Shown here in pieces: positions 34,416 to 42,988 of a DNA stretch of 64,000 bases (the first letter of the stretch is position 1; each line of letters opens with the position of its first letter). Source of the DNA: Hyphomicrobiales bacterium (GTDB taxonomy: Bacteria; Pseudomonadota; Alphaproteobacteria; Rhizobiales; Rhizobiaceae); assembly GCA_021775455.1 (NCBI GenBank), contig JAJFHU010000004.1:29126-93125 (forward strand), given 5' to 3'. The notes below the pieces were generated by a model. It saw nothing but the letters and a program-made list of their open reading frames with translations, did no database searches and was not told the origin of the DNA. Made by a program: the position numbers and the translations under genes.

Positions 34416-36389
34416 ATGCGGTTTCCTGACTCTTTTCTTGATGACATTCGTGACCGGCTTCGCATTTCCGAAGTCGTTGGAACACGTGTGTCTTTTGACA
34501 AAAAGAAGACCAATGCCGCAAAGGGAGATTTCTGGGGATGCTGTCCGTTTCATGGCGAGAAAACACCCAGCTTCCACTGCGAAGATCGCAAGGGTCGATA
34601 CTATTGTTTTGGTTGCGGGGAATCGGGCGATCATTTTCGCTTTTTAACCCAGCTTGATGGGTTGAATTTTCACGAAGCGGTTGAACGGCTGGCGGCACAG
34701 GCCGGATTGTCCCTGCCGGTCATGGATCGCCGTGAGCAAAAACGGGAAGAAGAACGAAAAACGCTTTTTGATGTGATGGAGCTGGCGGCGACTTATTTTA
34801 AAGAGCAACTCCACAGTCCGGAAGGAGCCAAGGCTCGCGCTTATCTTAGAGACCGGGGACTTTCACCGGCAATTCAGGAAGAGTTCGCGATTGGTTTTGC
34901 CCCGGACAGTCGTAACGCGCTCAAGCAGTATCTTGCCGAAAAAGAAATACCGAAGGAGCAGATAGAAGCCTGTGGTCTTGTGGTGCACGGTGAAGACATA
35001 GCCGTATCCTACGACCGGTTTCGCGGTCGGATCATGTTTCCCATTCCGGATTCGCGTGGGCGTGTGATTGCATTTGGTGGAAGGGCATTGGCAGAAGACG
35101 CGCTTGCCAAGTATCTAAATTCGCCGGAAACGGAACTCTTTCACAAATCCAATGTGCTTTACAATTTTGCCAAAGCCCGAAAGCCTGCTTACGACAAAGG
35201 TCAGGTGATAGCCGCAGAAGGCTATATGGATGTGATTGCGCTTCATTCTGCCGGATTTACGAATGCGGTTGCACCGCTTGGCACCGCGCTCACAGAGCGC
35301 CAACTGGAACTGCTTTGGCGTATGCATTCTGAGCCGATTTTGTGCTTTGACGGGGACGAAGCCGGGCTTAAGGCTGCGTACCGGTCTATTGACATGACAC
35401 TGCCTGCTTTGCAGCCAGGTCGTTCCATACGATTTGCATTACTTCCTGAAGGACAGGATCCGGATGACTTGATACGATCTTCCGGGCAAGGGGCAATCGA
35501 TCAGGTGCTTCAATCCGCTTTGCCACTTGCAGATATGGTGTGGAATCGGGAAATTTCGACTGGCATATACGATACACCTGAACGAAAAGCAGAACTTGAA
35601 CAGCGACTGCGTCAACTGGTCGGCTCCATTAGAGATGAAAATGTTCGGCGCCATTACGGGCAAGATATTGCCGGAAGGCTGGCGGGGTATTTCGGCTCTA
35701 CATCCGGCAATGAGCGTCGGGGGTCCGGTTCATTCAATCAAAACAGGAAACAATCAGGCAATTTCCGATACAATCGTTCAAAAAAATGGGGTGACCGGGG
35801 GACAGGTGCCTCGCGTCATTTTGGCGCCAGCCCGTCACTATTGTCCAGTCGCATGGTAAAGAATTCCAGCGTAGGAACCAGTTTTCGGGAAGCTGCGCTG
35901 GTTGCCGGCGTTGCTTTCCACCCAGCAATTGGATTTGAGTTTTTTGAAGAATTTTCTTCACTGCAGTTCAAGAGTGGTGACGCCAGAAAAATTCAATCTG
36001 TGTTGCTTGATGGCTATGCGAACGTTTCAGTAGAAGTGGAATTTCCGGATCAGGCCGAAATATTGGAATTGATCAATCGTGCTGATTTGACACCGGTGCT
36101 GGAAGCCATGAAGCAGCAATTAAGCGAAAACGGCATCTGGCAATTGTTGCCCAGTGCAGCATTCGAAGATGCACGCGACGGTTGGTTGCAGGCTCATGTC
36201 TTGCATATTCGGAATCAAACACTAAATATGGAACTCAAGACAGCAGAACGCGCGCTGGCTGATGATGATAGCCAGGAAAATCTCGAAAGACTGCTGCAGA
36301 TACGTCAGGAACTGGTTCGTGTAGAAGGAACCGAAGCACTGATTGACGGGTTTGGAGTGTCCTCCGGCAGGCCAGTCAGGGCTTTTTAG
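34416..36389 (+). CDS. dnaG: DNA primase
   Basis: 657 residues. The N-terminal CHC2 zinc finger is CCPFHGEKTPSFHCEDRKG followed by YYCFGCGESGD. The TOPRIM catalytic part has AAEGYMDVIALHSAGF and LCFDGDEAGLKA. The C-terminal part should bind DnaB helicase. It synthesises RNA primers for replication. It precedes rpoD on the same strand, as in most alphaproteobacteria. Confidence 0.95.
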   Translation: MRFPDSFLDDIRDRLRISEVVGTRVSFDKKKTNAAKGDFWGCCPFHGEKTPSFHCEDRKGRYYCFGCGESGDHFRFLTQLDGLNFHEAVERLAAQAGLSLPVMDRREQKREEERKTLFDVMELAATYFKEQLHSPEGAKARAYLRDRGLSPAIQEEFAIGFAPDSRNALKQYLAEKEIPKEQIEACGLVVHGEDIAVSYDRFRGRIMFPIPDSRGRVIAFGGRALAEDALAKYLNSPETELFHKSNVLYNFAKARKPAYDKGQVIAAEGYMDVIALHSAGFTNAVAPLGTALTERQLELLWRMHSEPILCFDGDEAGLKAAYRSIDMTLPALQPGRSIRFALLPEGQDPDDLIRSSGQGAIDQVLQSALPLADMVWNREISTGIYDTPERKAELEQRLRQLVGSIRDENVRRHYGQDIAGRLAGYFGSTSGNERRGSGSFNQNRKQSGNFRYNRSKKWGDRGTGASRHFGASPSLLSSRMVKNSSVGTSFREAALVAGVAFHPAIGFEFFEEFSSLQFKSGDARKIQSVLLDGYANVSVEVEFPDQAEILELINRADLTPVLEAMKQQLSENGIWQLLPSAAFEDARDGWLQAHVLHIRNQTLNMELKTAERALADDDSQENLERLLQIRQELVRVEGTEALIDGFGVSSGRPVRAF

Positions 36390-36719
36390 GGATTTTTATC
36401 GGGCAACAAATTTTGTTGCAGAGCCATTTTTACCTTGACGTGAGGGTTCAGAGACGGAATCAGGTGAGTTGAAATGCATGCGGATTTTGTCCATGTCTTC
36501 AGTAAATAATTACAGGAAGCACAGGGTAACGAAATTACTGCGCAAATTCATTGGGTTAATCAGTGATTAACCCTAACGGGATTAGGTCCGGGGTATACGC
36601 ATGTTCGTGGTGATTCGCACTGATTTTCAACCCCTCATTGCCGGGGCGCTGAACCAAGCAGCACAAGTGACTGGATTACGGGCGGGCGACAATTGCCCTG
36701 CGATGGAGATTTGAGCCAG
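36390..36719. other. Intergenic stretch between dnaG and rpoD
   Basis: Just past dnaG lies the palindrome GCAACAAA-T-TTTGTTGC (36404-36420), followed at a distance by a T5 run, perhaps a weak terminator. At 36553-36573 is the 21-base palindrome GGGTTAATCA-G-TGATTAACCC, which contains a CtrA-type box (separate entry). The remainder should hold the rpoD promoter; I could not place -35 and -10 elements with confidence. Confidence 0.5.
36553..36573. promoter_or_regulatory. Perfect palindrome containing a CtrA-type box upstream of rpoD
   Basis: Ten-base arms (GGGTTAATCA / TGATTAACCC) around a single G. The core TTAATCAGTGATTAAC (36556-36571) is a full TTAA-N7-TTAAC CtrA consensus and, being palindromic, matches on both strands. 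It lies about 147 bases before the rpoD ATG. Confidence 0.5.
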
Positions 36720-38852
36720 ATGGCGACCAAGACCAAAGAAAAAGCTACTGCAAAAAAAACTGCAGCCAAAGCACCGGCAAAGACAGCCAAACCAACCAAT
36801 AAAACGGCGAAATCCAGGAAGGCTGACGCTGAAAAGGAAGCCGATTCAACAAAGAAGAAGGTAGCAAAGGGCGCAGCGGAAAATACTGCTTCCGAAGCCC
36901 CGGATGGTCCAGTTCTTGATTTAAGCGATGCTGCTGTCAAGAAGATGATCACCAAAGCCAAAAAGCGCGGCTATGTGACCGTTGAAGAACTTAACGAAGT
37001 CATGCCTTCCAACGAAGTATCTTCTGAACAAATCGAAGACACCATGGCGATGCTTTCGGATATGGGCATCAACGTTGTGGAAGAAGACGAAATTGAAGAT
37101 GAAGCTGAAGGCGGAGACCTGGTCGAAACTACCGGCAAGGCAGTAACCACCGCCAAAAAGCGTGAGCCAACCGATCGTACAGATGACCCGGTTCGCATGT
37201 ATTTGCGTGAAATGGGCGCTGTCGAACTGCTTTCCCGTGAAGGTGAAATTGCAATCGCCAAACGCATTGAGGCTGGTCGGGAAACCATGATCGCTGGCCT
37301 TTGTGAAAATCCTCTTACTTTCCAGGCGCTGATCATTTGGCGAGATGAATTGTTGGAAGAAAATATCCTTCTAAGGGATATTATCGATCTTGAAGCGACT
37401 TATGCAGGCCCGGAAGCCAAGCAGGCTCCAATAGTTCAGCACAATGAAAAAAAGGAAGAAGAAGAAAAAAAGGAAGAAGAGGAAGAAGAGGAAAAGCCAA
37501 AGCGGGAAATTGATCCACTCACCGGCGAAGAAATTGAAGGTGAGGATGATGATGACGATGATGATGATGATGATATGGAAGCAAGTTTGTCACTTGCTGC
37601 CATGGAAGCAGAACTAAAGCCTCAAGTCTTTGAAACGCTCAATTCAATTGCAGCGGACTACAAGAAGCTTCGCCGCCTGCAGGATCAGCTGGTGGAAAAA
37701 GCGCTTGGCAACAAGAAGCTCTCACCAGCCCAGGAAAAGCGGTACCGGGAGCTTCACGAAAATATTGTGAAATCTGTAAAATCGCTATCCCTTAACAACA
37801 ATCGTATCGAAGCCTTGGTTGAGCAACTTTATGACATCAACAAGACCCTGGTGGGCCTTGAAGGCCGCCTGCTGCGTTTGGCGGAATCTTATGGTGTATC
37901 CCGCGAGTCATTCCTGGAAGAATATCTTGGAGCGGAACTTGATCCGAACTGGATTCGCCGCATTGCAAATCTTTCAGCCAAAGGCTGGAAGGAATTCAAC
38001 AAGGGTGAAAACAAGCAGATCAAACGAATCCGCGGCAATATACATGAGGTAGCATCGGAGACCGGCCTTCAACCGGCAGCATTTCGCCGCATCGTAAACA
38101 AGGTGCAAAAAGGTCAGCGTGAAGCAGCGCAGGCGAAAAAGGAAATGGTGGAAGCCAACCTGCGCCTGGTAATCTCCATTGCAAAAAAATATACAAACCG
38201 TGGATTGCAGTTCCTGGATCTCATTCAGGAAGGCAATATTGGCCTGATGAAAGCGGTCGACAAGTTTGAGTATCGCCGTGGTTACAAATTTTCGACCTAT
38301 GCGACATGGTGGATACGTCAGGCAATCACCCGTTCAATAGCGGATCAGGCCCGCACCATTCGTATTCCGGTGCACATGATCGAGACAATCAACAAGATCG
38401 TACGCACCTCTCGCCAGATGCTGCACGAGATTGGTCGTGAACCAACACCCGAAGAGCTTTCAACAAAACTTGCCATGCCGCTGGAAAAGGTTCGCAAGGT
38501 ATTGAAAATTGCCAAGGAACCGATATCGCTTGAAACCCCAATTGGGGATGAGGAAGATTCGCATCTCGGCGATTTCATTGAAGACAAGAATGCGATCCTG
38601 CCGATTGATGCAGCCATTCAGGCCAATTTGCGGGAAACCACAACTCGCGTGTTGGCGTCACTCACACCTCGTGAAGAGCGCGTGCTGCGCATGCGCTTCG
38701 GCATCGGCATGAATACCGACCATACGCTGGAAGAGGTTGGACAGCAATTTTCTGTTACGCGCGAACGTATTCGCCAGATCGAGGCAAAGGCTCTGCGCAA
38801 GCTGAAGCATCCAAGCCGCTCGCGGAAGCTTCGGAGTTTTCTGGATAGCTAG
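36720..38852 (+). CDS. rpoD: RNA polymerase sigma-70 factor RpoD
   Basis: 710 residues from the ATG at 36720 ([20 protein letters not shown]), chosen for the family start. After a Lys/Ala-rich N-terminal tail comes region 1.1 ([29 protein letters not shown]), then 1.2 ([22 protein letters not shown]). Regions 2 ([21 protein letters not shown] and [19 protein letters not shown]), 3 and 4 ([20 protein letters not shown]) are intact. The non-conserved insert, residues ~243-285, is extremely acidic, with a Glu/Lys block and then a run of ten Asp. It directs the polymerase to housekeeping promoters. Confidence 0.95.
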   Translation: MATKTKEKATAKKTAAKAPAKTAKPTNKTAKSRKADAEKEADSTKKKVAKGAAENTASEAPDGPVLDLSDAAVKKMITKAKKRGYVTVEELNEVMPSNEVSSEQIEDTMAMLSDMGINVVEEDEIEDEAEGGDLVETTGKAVTTAKKREPTDRTDDPVRMYLREMGAVELLSREGEIAIAKRIEAGRETMIAGLCENPLTFQALIIWRDELLEENILLRDIIDLEATYAGPEAKQAPIVQHNEKKEEEEKKEEEEEEEKPKREIDPLTGEEIEGEDDDDDDDDDDMEASLSLAAMEAELKPQVFETLNSIAADYKKLRRLQDQLVEKALGNKKLSPAQEKRYRELHENIVKSVKSLSLNNNRIEALVEQLYDINKTLVGLEGRLLRLAESYGVSRESFLEEYLGAELDPNWIRRIANLSAKGWKEFNKGENKQIKRIRGNIHEVASETGLQPAAFRRIVNKVQKGQREAAQAKKEMVEANLRLVISIAKKYTNRGLQFLDLIQEGNIGLMKAVDKFEYRRGYKFSTYATWWIRQAITRSIADQARTIRIPVHMIETINKIVRTSRQMLHEIGREPTPEELSTKLAMPLEKVRKVLKIAKEPISLETPIGDEEDSHLGDFIEDKNAILPIDAAIQANLRETTTRVLASLTPREERVLRMRFGIGMNTDHTLEEVGQQFSVTRERIRQIEAKALRKLKHPSRSRKLRSFLDS

Positions 38853-38908
38853 GGTCCTGACCCCAGGCTGATCCCGACTTCGAAGAGATTTTATACCGCA
38901 ACAACAAA

Positions 38909-38936
38909 ATACCCCTTGGGATAAACCAAGGGGTAT
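38909..38936. terminator. Bidirectional terminator between rpoD and the convergent gene
   Basis: ATACCCCTTGG (38909-38919) and CCAAGGGGTAT (38926-38936) form a perfect 11-bp stem with a 6-base loop. There is an A-rich flank on the left, which is a T-rich flank for minus-strand transcripts. It lies 56 bases after the rpoD stop. Confidence 0.75.
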
Positions 38937-38964
38937 CAATTCAACTTTACTGCCGACCTATCGG

Positions 38965-39747
38965 TCAGCAGGCAAAATTTCCAATTGCTATTTTTTTTGC
39001 CTGGAGCGATGCCAAGGCAATTGTTGCAGCATTTGTATCTTGACTGCTGTCGGCATTCATCCAAACAGTTTGCAGACCATCACCCTGCAGGGAGTACTGT
39101 ATTGTTTGGGGAGAAGTTGCTTCTGCCGGAACATATTTGTAGTTGGTGGTTTTATCATAACCAGTGAAGAAATGTACGTATGGCGAGCTGGTTGTTGAAG
39201 AGATTGTCGGGTTTACACAGAACACCGTCACCAGGCCTTGTGTAAACTGAACTGAGAAATACTGATTGATGCCGGATTGCAGCGTTAGGTTGTACCAATG
39301 GCTTGCCGGAACCGCGTAATAACGACTGTATTTGTTAAAGCTTTGCGGTTGGCCATTGGCCGGAAGTTCCTTGTTATTCAGGCCCGAGGTGTTTGTGGGC
39401 ATTGACAGGCTGCCAATCCAGGCATCCACTCCAGCAGGAGATGTCGTATCAACATTTACAGAAATAGTATTGGTTTGAGAACCATCCACAAGAACAATTG
39501 ATGCAAGACCTTCGCCCGAAGTAGTGCCTGGAACAGTGATCCGTATGGGCGCTGTTTGGTTACTTCCTGTGACGTTGATTGTAATGTCTTTATCTGCGCC
39601 ATTCTCGTTGTACAAGAAGATGGAATACAACTGGTTTGTCAGTGTTCCACATGTTGCTGTCTGGCCGATATCGACAAAGATGCGCTGGCCACCATCCCAG
39701 TTGATCGCTGATGTTGCGGTAGAAGGATTTTTTACTGCTAAATTCAT
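38965..39747 (-). CDS. Beta-rich protein of unknown function
   Basis: 260 residues, rich in Thr, Ser, Asn, Gln and aromatic residues with few charges, as in secreted or surface beta-sandwich proteins. Yet it starts MNLAVKNPSTATSAINWDGG with no signal peptide or membrane helix. It reads as two beta domains: residues ~15-120 (RIFVDIGQTATCGTLTNQLY to SPAGVDAWIGSL) and ~130-260. Three to four cysteines are present, one at the very C-terminus (GNFAC). I do not recognise the family. The codon pattern and clean termination (stem at 38909) argue for a real gene. Intracellular assembly or non-classical export is open. Confidence 0.6.
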   Translation of the reverse strand: MNLAVKNPSTATSAINWDGGQRIFVDIGQTATCGTLTNQLYSIFLYNENGADKDITINVTGSNQTAPIRITVPGTTSGEGLASIVLVDGSQTNTISVNVDTTSPAGVDAWIGSLSMPTNTSGLNNKELPANGQPQSFNKYSRYYAVPASHWYNLTLQSGINQYFSVQFTQGLVTVFCVNPTISSTTSSPYVHFFTGYDKTTNYKYVPAEATSPQTIQYSLQGDGLQTVWMNADSSQDTNAATIALASLQAKKIAIGNFAC

Positions 39748-40287
39748 AATTCACTCCATAGTTTAGTTGAGATGATTATATACAACTATAGGTTGTTTAA
39801 GAACAATTAATTTTTGCCCTAAATTTTGAAAGTTTTTAATTTTGATTTTACTTGCACTTACAACTCCCCAAATGCCCGGTTTTATTGGGTTATCGATGGC
39901 TGGAATTTTGATTTTCAACATTGATTCCAGAAAATTGACTTCCTCTTTTCTGCGACATATCTTTGGTGTGATCAGAAAAATGTTCAGAGAAAGTGCGAAT
40001 GGAATGAAGGGTGATTCGAATATGCAGTAAATTTTGGTTACCCGGTAATGGCCCCTAAAAATCGAGGTGAAAACCTTGTGCAAACTGATCATCCAGTCGG
40101 CACAAGAAAACCCCGCAGCTTTCCTGATAGCTTGTGTGTGATTTCGCAAGATTTGTTATCACCCGGTTGAAATTTCGACCGGATGATTTGCATACTGAGG
40201 GTTGCTGGCTGTTTGCGGATTATCTGCCGTTGTGGCAAAATGAGTTCAACTGGATAGTAAAAACCTCGGTTTGACGGAAGCTGGAAC
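39748..40287. other. 540-base gene-free stretch
   Basis: This lies between the start of the unknown beta-rich gene (minus) and an SRPBCC gene (plus), so it should hold both promoters. The first 100 bases beyond 39748 are A+T-rich. An open frame on the minus strand (39763-40149) lacks a ribosome binding site and has no recognisable protein character. I see nothing else. Confidence 0.4.
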
Positions 40288-40821
40288 ATGCGTTTAATCA
40301 AATGGATATTCGGATTGTTGCTGGTGCTCATTGTTGCCTTTGTGGCAATCGGTTTTCTGTTGCCACGGGAAGTGGCGGTATCACGCACGATTGAAATCAA
40401 CGCGCCTGCTGAAGAGATTTTCCCTTGGGTAAGTAATCCCAGAGCCTCTGAAGCATGGTCTCCGTGGCTCTCCATTGACCCCGATGTGAAGGTCACGTAC
40501 GGCGATATCGAATCGGGAGAGGGCGCTACGATGACCTGGCAGTCTGACGATCAGCAAGTGGGTAGCGGAAGTCTTGAGCATATCGAATCCGTGGAAAATG
40601 AGAAGATTGTTACAGCGCTTGATTTCGGAGAAATGGGCGGTGCCACTGCAACGATGGTGCTGAAGGAACTTGGAGCAAATACGGAAGTTACCTGGGGTTT
40701 TACAACTGATATGGGTGCCGGCCCCGTTGGGCGCTGGATGGGCCTTATGATGGACAGGTGGGTTGGCGGTGACTATCAAAGAGGGTTAAACAATCTCAAG
40801 AAGTTGGTTGAAAACCAGTAA
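40288..40821 (+). CDS. SRPBCC (polyketide cyclase-like) family protein, membrane-anchored
   Basis: 177 residues. An N-terminal membrane anchor (LIKWIFGLLLVLIVAFVAIGF) is followed by a START/SRPBCC domain: SRTIEINAPAEEIFPWVSNP, RASEAWSPWLSIDPDV, then the ligand-cavity strands GATMTWQSDD and TEVTWGFTTDMG. The C-terminal helix is DRWVGGDYQRGLNNLKKLVE. This is the usual form of proteobacterial 'polyketide cyclase' proteins, whose ligand is unknown. It is probably attached to the inner membrane and faces the periplasm. Confidence 0.75.
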   Translation: MRLIKWIFGLLLVLIVAFVAIGFLLPREVAVSRTIEINAPAEEIFPWVSNPRASEAWSPWLSIDPDVKVTYGDIESGEGATMTWQSDDQQVGSGSLEHIESVENEKIVTALDFGEMGGATATMVLKELGANTEVTWGFTTDMGAGPVGRWMGLMMDRWVGGDYQRGLNNLKKLVENQ

Positions 40822-40858
40822 CCGGAATTAAAAATCAGATTGAAAGCGGGTTTGTTAC

Positions 40859-41140
40859 ATGTCTTTCTTGAAAAAACTGTTTGGTGGCGGCGGTGTCAGC
40901 AGCAAAAAACCTGCACCGGAATTTGAACATGAGGGTTACCGAATTCAGTCTACGCCAATGGAAGAGGGTGGCCAGTTGCGACTTTGCGGTATCATATCCA
41001 GGGAAATTGACGGAGAAATCAAAGAGCACAAGATTGTCCGAGCCGATCTGTTGACCACGGAAGATGATGCAGCGCAGATGCTGTTTCAAAAGGCCAAGCA
41101 GGTGATCAGGGAACGTGGCGATTCCATGTTTGACCTTTAG
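40859..41140 (+). CDS. HlyU-family protein
   Basis: 93 residues, the normal length for this family. It has a short basic start (MSFLKKLFGGG), then YRIQSTPMEEGGQLRLCGIISREIDG, and VRADLLTTEDDAAQMLFQKAKQVIRERG, the signature segments of HlyU (PF10115 type). The name comes from a hemolysin regulator in Vibrio; in alphaproteobacteria the role is unknown. It follows the SRPBCC gene by 37 bases and precedes the YjbQ gene by 25. Confidence 0.75.
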   Translation: MSFLKKLFGGGGVSSKKPAPEFEHEGYRIQSTPMEEGGQLRLCGIISREIDGEIKEHKIVRADLLTTEDDAAQMLFQKAKQVIRERGDSMFDL

Positions 41141-41165
41141 AGACTGATCCCACCCAGCCGACATC

Positions 41166-41585
41166 ATGCAAAAGCGATTATCCATCACAACACGGGGGCA
41201 GGGGCTTTACGAGTTTACCGACGAAGTCGTCAGCTTTGTAGCCAGCAGCGGTATCAATGAAGGCCTTCTCACGTTGTTTGTTCGTCACACTTCGTGTTCC
41301 CTGCTGATCCAGGAAAATGCTGATCCGGAAGTCCAGACAGATTTGAAGAACTATTTTGCCCGGTTGGTGCCGCCTACAAGTGATCCGTCCATGGGCTATC
41401 TCGCCCATACATATGAGGGGCCGGATGACATGCCGGCGCACATCAAATCCGCGCTGACGGAGGTCTCACTTTCAATTCCCGTTGCAGATGGAAGGCCGCT
41501 TCTTGGAACCTGGCAGGGCATCTACCTTTTTGAGCACCGTGACCGACCGCATACGAGGGAAGTGGTCGCGCATTTGGGGGGTTGA
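41166..41585 (+). CDS. yjbQ: YjbQ family protein (UPF0047)
   Basis: 139 residues, matching the usual ~138. Characteristic tracts: GLYEFTDEVVSFVASSGINEGL, LFVRHTSCSLLIQENADPEV, the DMPAHIKSALTEVSLSIPV tract and the C-terminal GTWQGIYLFEHRDRPHTR. Members have been reported with weak thiamin-phosphate synthase activity; the biological role remains open. It ends the three-gene plus-strand unit (SRPBCC, HlyU-like, YjbQ). Confidence 0.85.
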   Translation: MQKRLSITTRGQGLYEFTDEVVSFVASSGINEGLLTLFVRHTSCSLLIQENADPEVQTDLKNYFARLVPPTSDPSMGYLAHTYEGPDDMPAHIKSALTEVSLSIPVADGRPLLGTWQGIYLFEHRDRPHTREVVAHLGG

Positions 41586-41650
41586 AGGGAATGACAGGAA
41601 TAGTCTGCAAATGATCCAATGTATGAACCGACTGCGGTTTGCAAGGAAAG

Positions 41651-41896
41651 TTAGCTGTTTATTCGCCCATCACTTACTGACCATCCCGCTTCTCTGAGAA
41701 GAGCGGCAATGCGACAATATCCATATCGCCCGTATTGCCCTGCCAGTTCAATGATGTCTTCGACGAGAAGTTCTTCGTCTTCACGACTCTTTAGTATGTG
41801 GCGCTGTGTGGAACGATGCTGACAGAGCGCGCGACAAGCCCTGCGTTCAGAAATGTCGAACTTGCCACGCACCTGGTCAATGCACTTGCGACGACG
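41651..41896 (-). pseudogene. IS3-family transposase OrfB, N-terminal fragment
   Basis: The minus-strand frame from 41896 reads RRRKCIDQVRGKFDISERRA, then CRALCQHRSTQRHILKSRED and ELAGQYGRYGYCRIAALLRE followed by AGW. This is the well-known beginning of OrfB of IS3-family elements (ISERRAC, HRSTQR, YGRYGYRRI). A stop codon lies directly upstream, so the OrfA part is gone. The frame ends soon after AGW, before the DDE catalytic core. No terminal inverted repeats were seen. It is a dead insertion-sequence remnant. Confidence 0.75.
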
Positions 41897-41981
41897 TTAA
41901 GGACTTGGAAGTTTCCCTGGGAGGCAAAAATTCAGGATGTTTATTACTGCGATTTGAATTGATTATTTATCTATCCCAAAA

Positions 41982-42428
41982 TCAAAATGCCCATCCATTT
42001 TTGCAAAGCGAGCGATACTCTGAAATAGACAACTTGCCATCACCGCTGGAGTCAATGAAATTGAAAAATGCCGGCAGGCCAAAAGAAAATCTTTCCCAGT
42101 CGAACATTGTTTCCTCTTCCCCCAATTCAAGGGACATATGGATATTGCCGGGCGGCAATTCTTCGCGTGATATTTGATTATCCTGATCGGTATCCAAATC
42201 TCCAAAACGCCATTGAGACATTTGCAAAAACTCTTCGTAATCCAATGAAAAACTGAAATTTTTATCAAAGGGTAAAATTGTTAGCAAACTCAGACATTTG
42301 TGTTCTGACGCTGTTGCAGCAAAAGAAGCACCAAAAAATACGAACGCGAAGCCGACAATATAGCCGAGGTGTTTGTCAGAATAAGGAAAACTGCAAATAT
42401 TTCTCACTTGTATAGCCTTTTTTATCAT
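41982..42428 (-). CDS. Exported EF-hand protein
   Basis: 148 residues from the ATG at 42428. The hydrophobic N-terminal region (HLGYIVGFAFVFFGASFAATA) is a signal peptide or anchor with a long positively charged lead. Two canonical calcium loops follow: D-T-D-Q-D-N-Q-I-S-R-E-E and D-S-S-G-D-G-K-L-S-I-S-E; a third, degenerate one is FDKNFSFSLDYEEF. It probably binds calcium in the periplasm. It lies between an IS remnant and a hairpin-repeat tract, in an accessory-looking stretch. Confidence 0.7.
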   Translation of the reverse strand: MIKKAIQVRNICSFPYSDKHLGYIVGFAFVFFGASFAATASEHKCLSLLTILPFDKNFSFSLDYEEFLQMSQWRFGDLDTDQDNQISREELPPGNIHMSLELGEEETMFDWERFSFGLPAFFNFIDSSGDGKLSISEYRSLCKNGWAF

Positions 42429-42529
42429 TCCCTCGATTGGAAACAACTATCATCTCAATAATTGATATTGCAATCAACTGTAGTGGTTTAGCGGGGCGCC
42501 TCACACTGCGTCATTCCTGTGTCTGATCT

Positions 42530-42620
42530 CTTTTCCGCCACGCCTTCGGCGGGCGGCCGTTCACGCAGCGGCGCCAATGCTGGTCGCATTGGCTTCTGCT
42601 GGCACGGAGCGAAGTTCATA
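42530..42620 (-). repeat. Hairpin-repeat element, inverted copy
   Basis: On the minus strand this region shows the stem GCCAATGC / GCATTGGC (42573-42593) around GACCA, followed by a tract like GCGTGAACGGCCGCCCGCCG and AAGGCG. The same order (stem with GC next to a GACYA loop, then GCGAACG, then a CGCC-rich tract) is found in the two direct copies to the right. Boundaries are approximate. Confidence 0.55.
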
Positions 42621-42652
42621 CCACTGTTCCAAAGGGTTCGAGTGAATGATTT

Positions 42653-42794
42653 CCCCTGCGTGGCAGGGCAAGCTTTCGCGACTAGCGAAAGTGTCAGCCC
42701 GCGAACGCGCGCTCGCCGGATGGCGAGCAAGGCTAAATAGAGTCGGGGGTTCCGGGGAAGCGAGCGTAGCGAGTGACGGCGGATCAAACAAAAG
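42653..42794 (+). repeat. Hairpin-repeat element, direct copy 1
   Basis: Begins CCCCTGCGTGGCAGGGCAAG, in which CCCTGC / GCAGGG pair over GTG. Next is CTTTCGC-GACTA-GCGAAAG (42673-42691), then AGCCCGCGAACG, the hairpin GCTCGCC/GGCGAGC region, and the end tract GACGGCGGATCAAACAAA. The element is visibly G+C-rich compared with its neighbourhood. Confidence 0.7.
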
Positions 42795-42926
42795 CCCCTG
42801 CGTGGCAGGGCAAGAAATTGCGACTAGCAATTTCGTAAGCCCGCGAACGGGCAACCAAGAGGTGCGACAAGGCGTAGCCTTGGAGGGGAGCAAAAAGAGC
42901 CCGCGACGGCGGATAAAACAAAGGCC
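42795..42926 (+). repeat. Hairpin-repeat element, direct copy 2
   Basis: Begins with the same CCCCTGCGTGGCAGGGCAAG. The following stem is GAAATTGC-GACTA-GCAATTTC (42814-42834): a different stem sequence with pairing kept and the loop unchanged. Then AGCCCGCGAACG and the end tract GACGGCGGATAAAACAAA. It starts directly where copy 1 ends, so the two are tandem. Confidence 0.7.
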
Positions 42927-42988
42927 GAAGGCGGAGCGGGAAGAAAAAATGTTCTGAGAAGGGGGAATGATTGATGGCTGTTGCCGAT

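Noticed and set aside
39763..40149. 128-residue minus-strand open frame in the intergenic stretch
   Set aside because: No ribosome binding site and no family-like pattern; it would also block the promoter region of the beta-rich gene.
42653..42926. CRISPR array
   Set aside because: Only two tandem units of unequal length (142 and ~132 bases), with internal hairpins and no short unique spacers; no cas genes nearby.
42519..42957. Open frames on both strands in the hairpin-repeat region
   Set aside because: They arise from G+C-rich repeats; translations share motifs only because the DNA repeats do.
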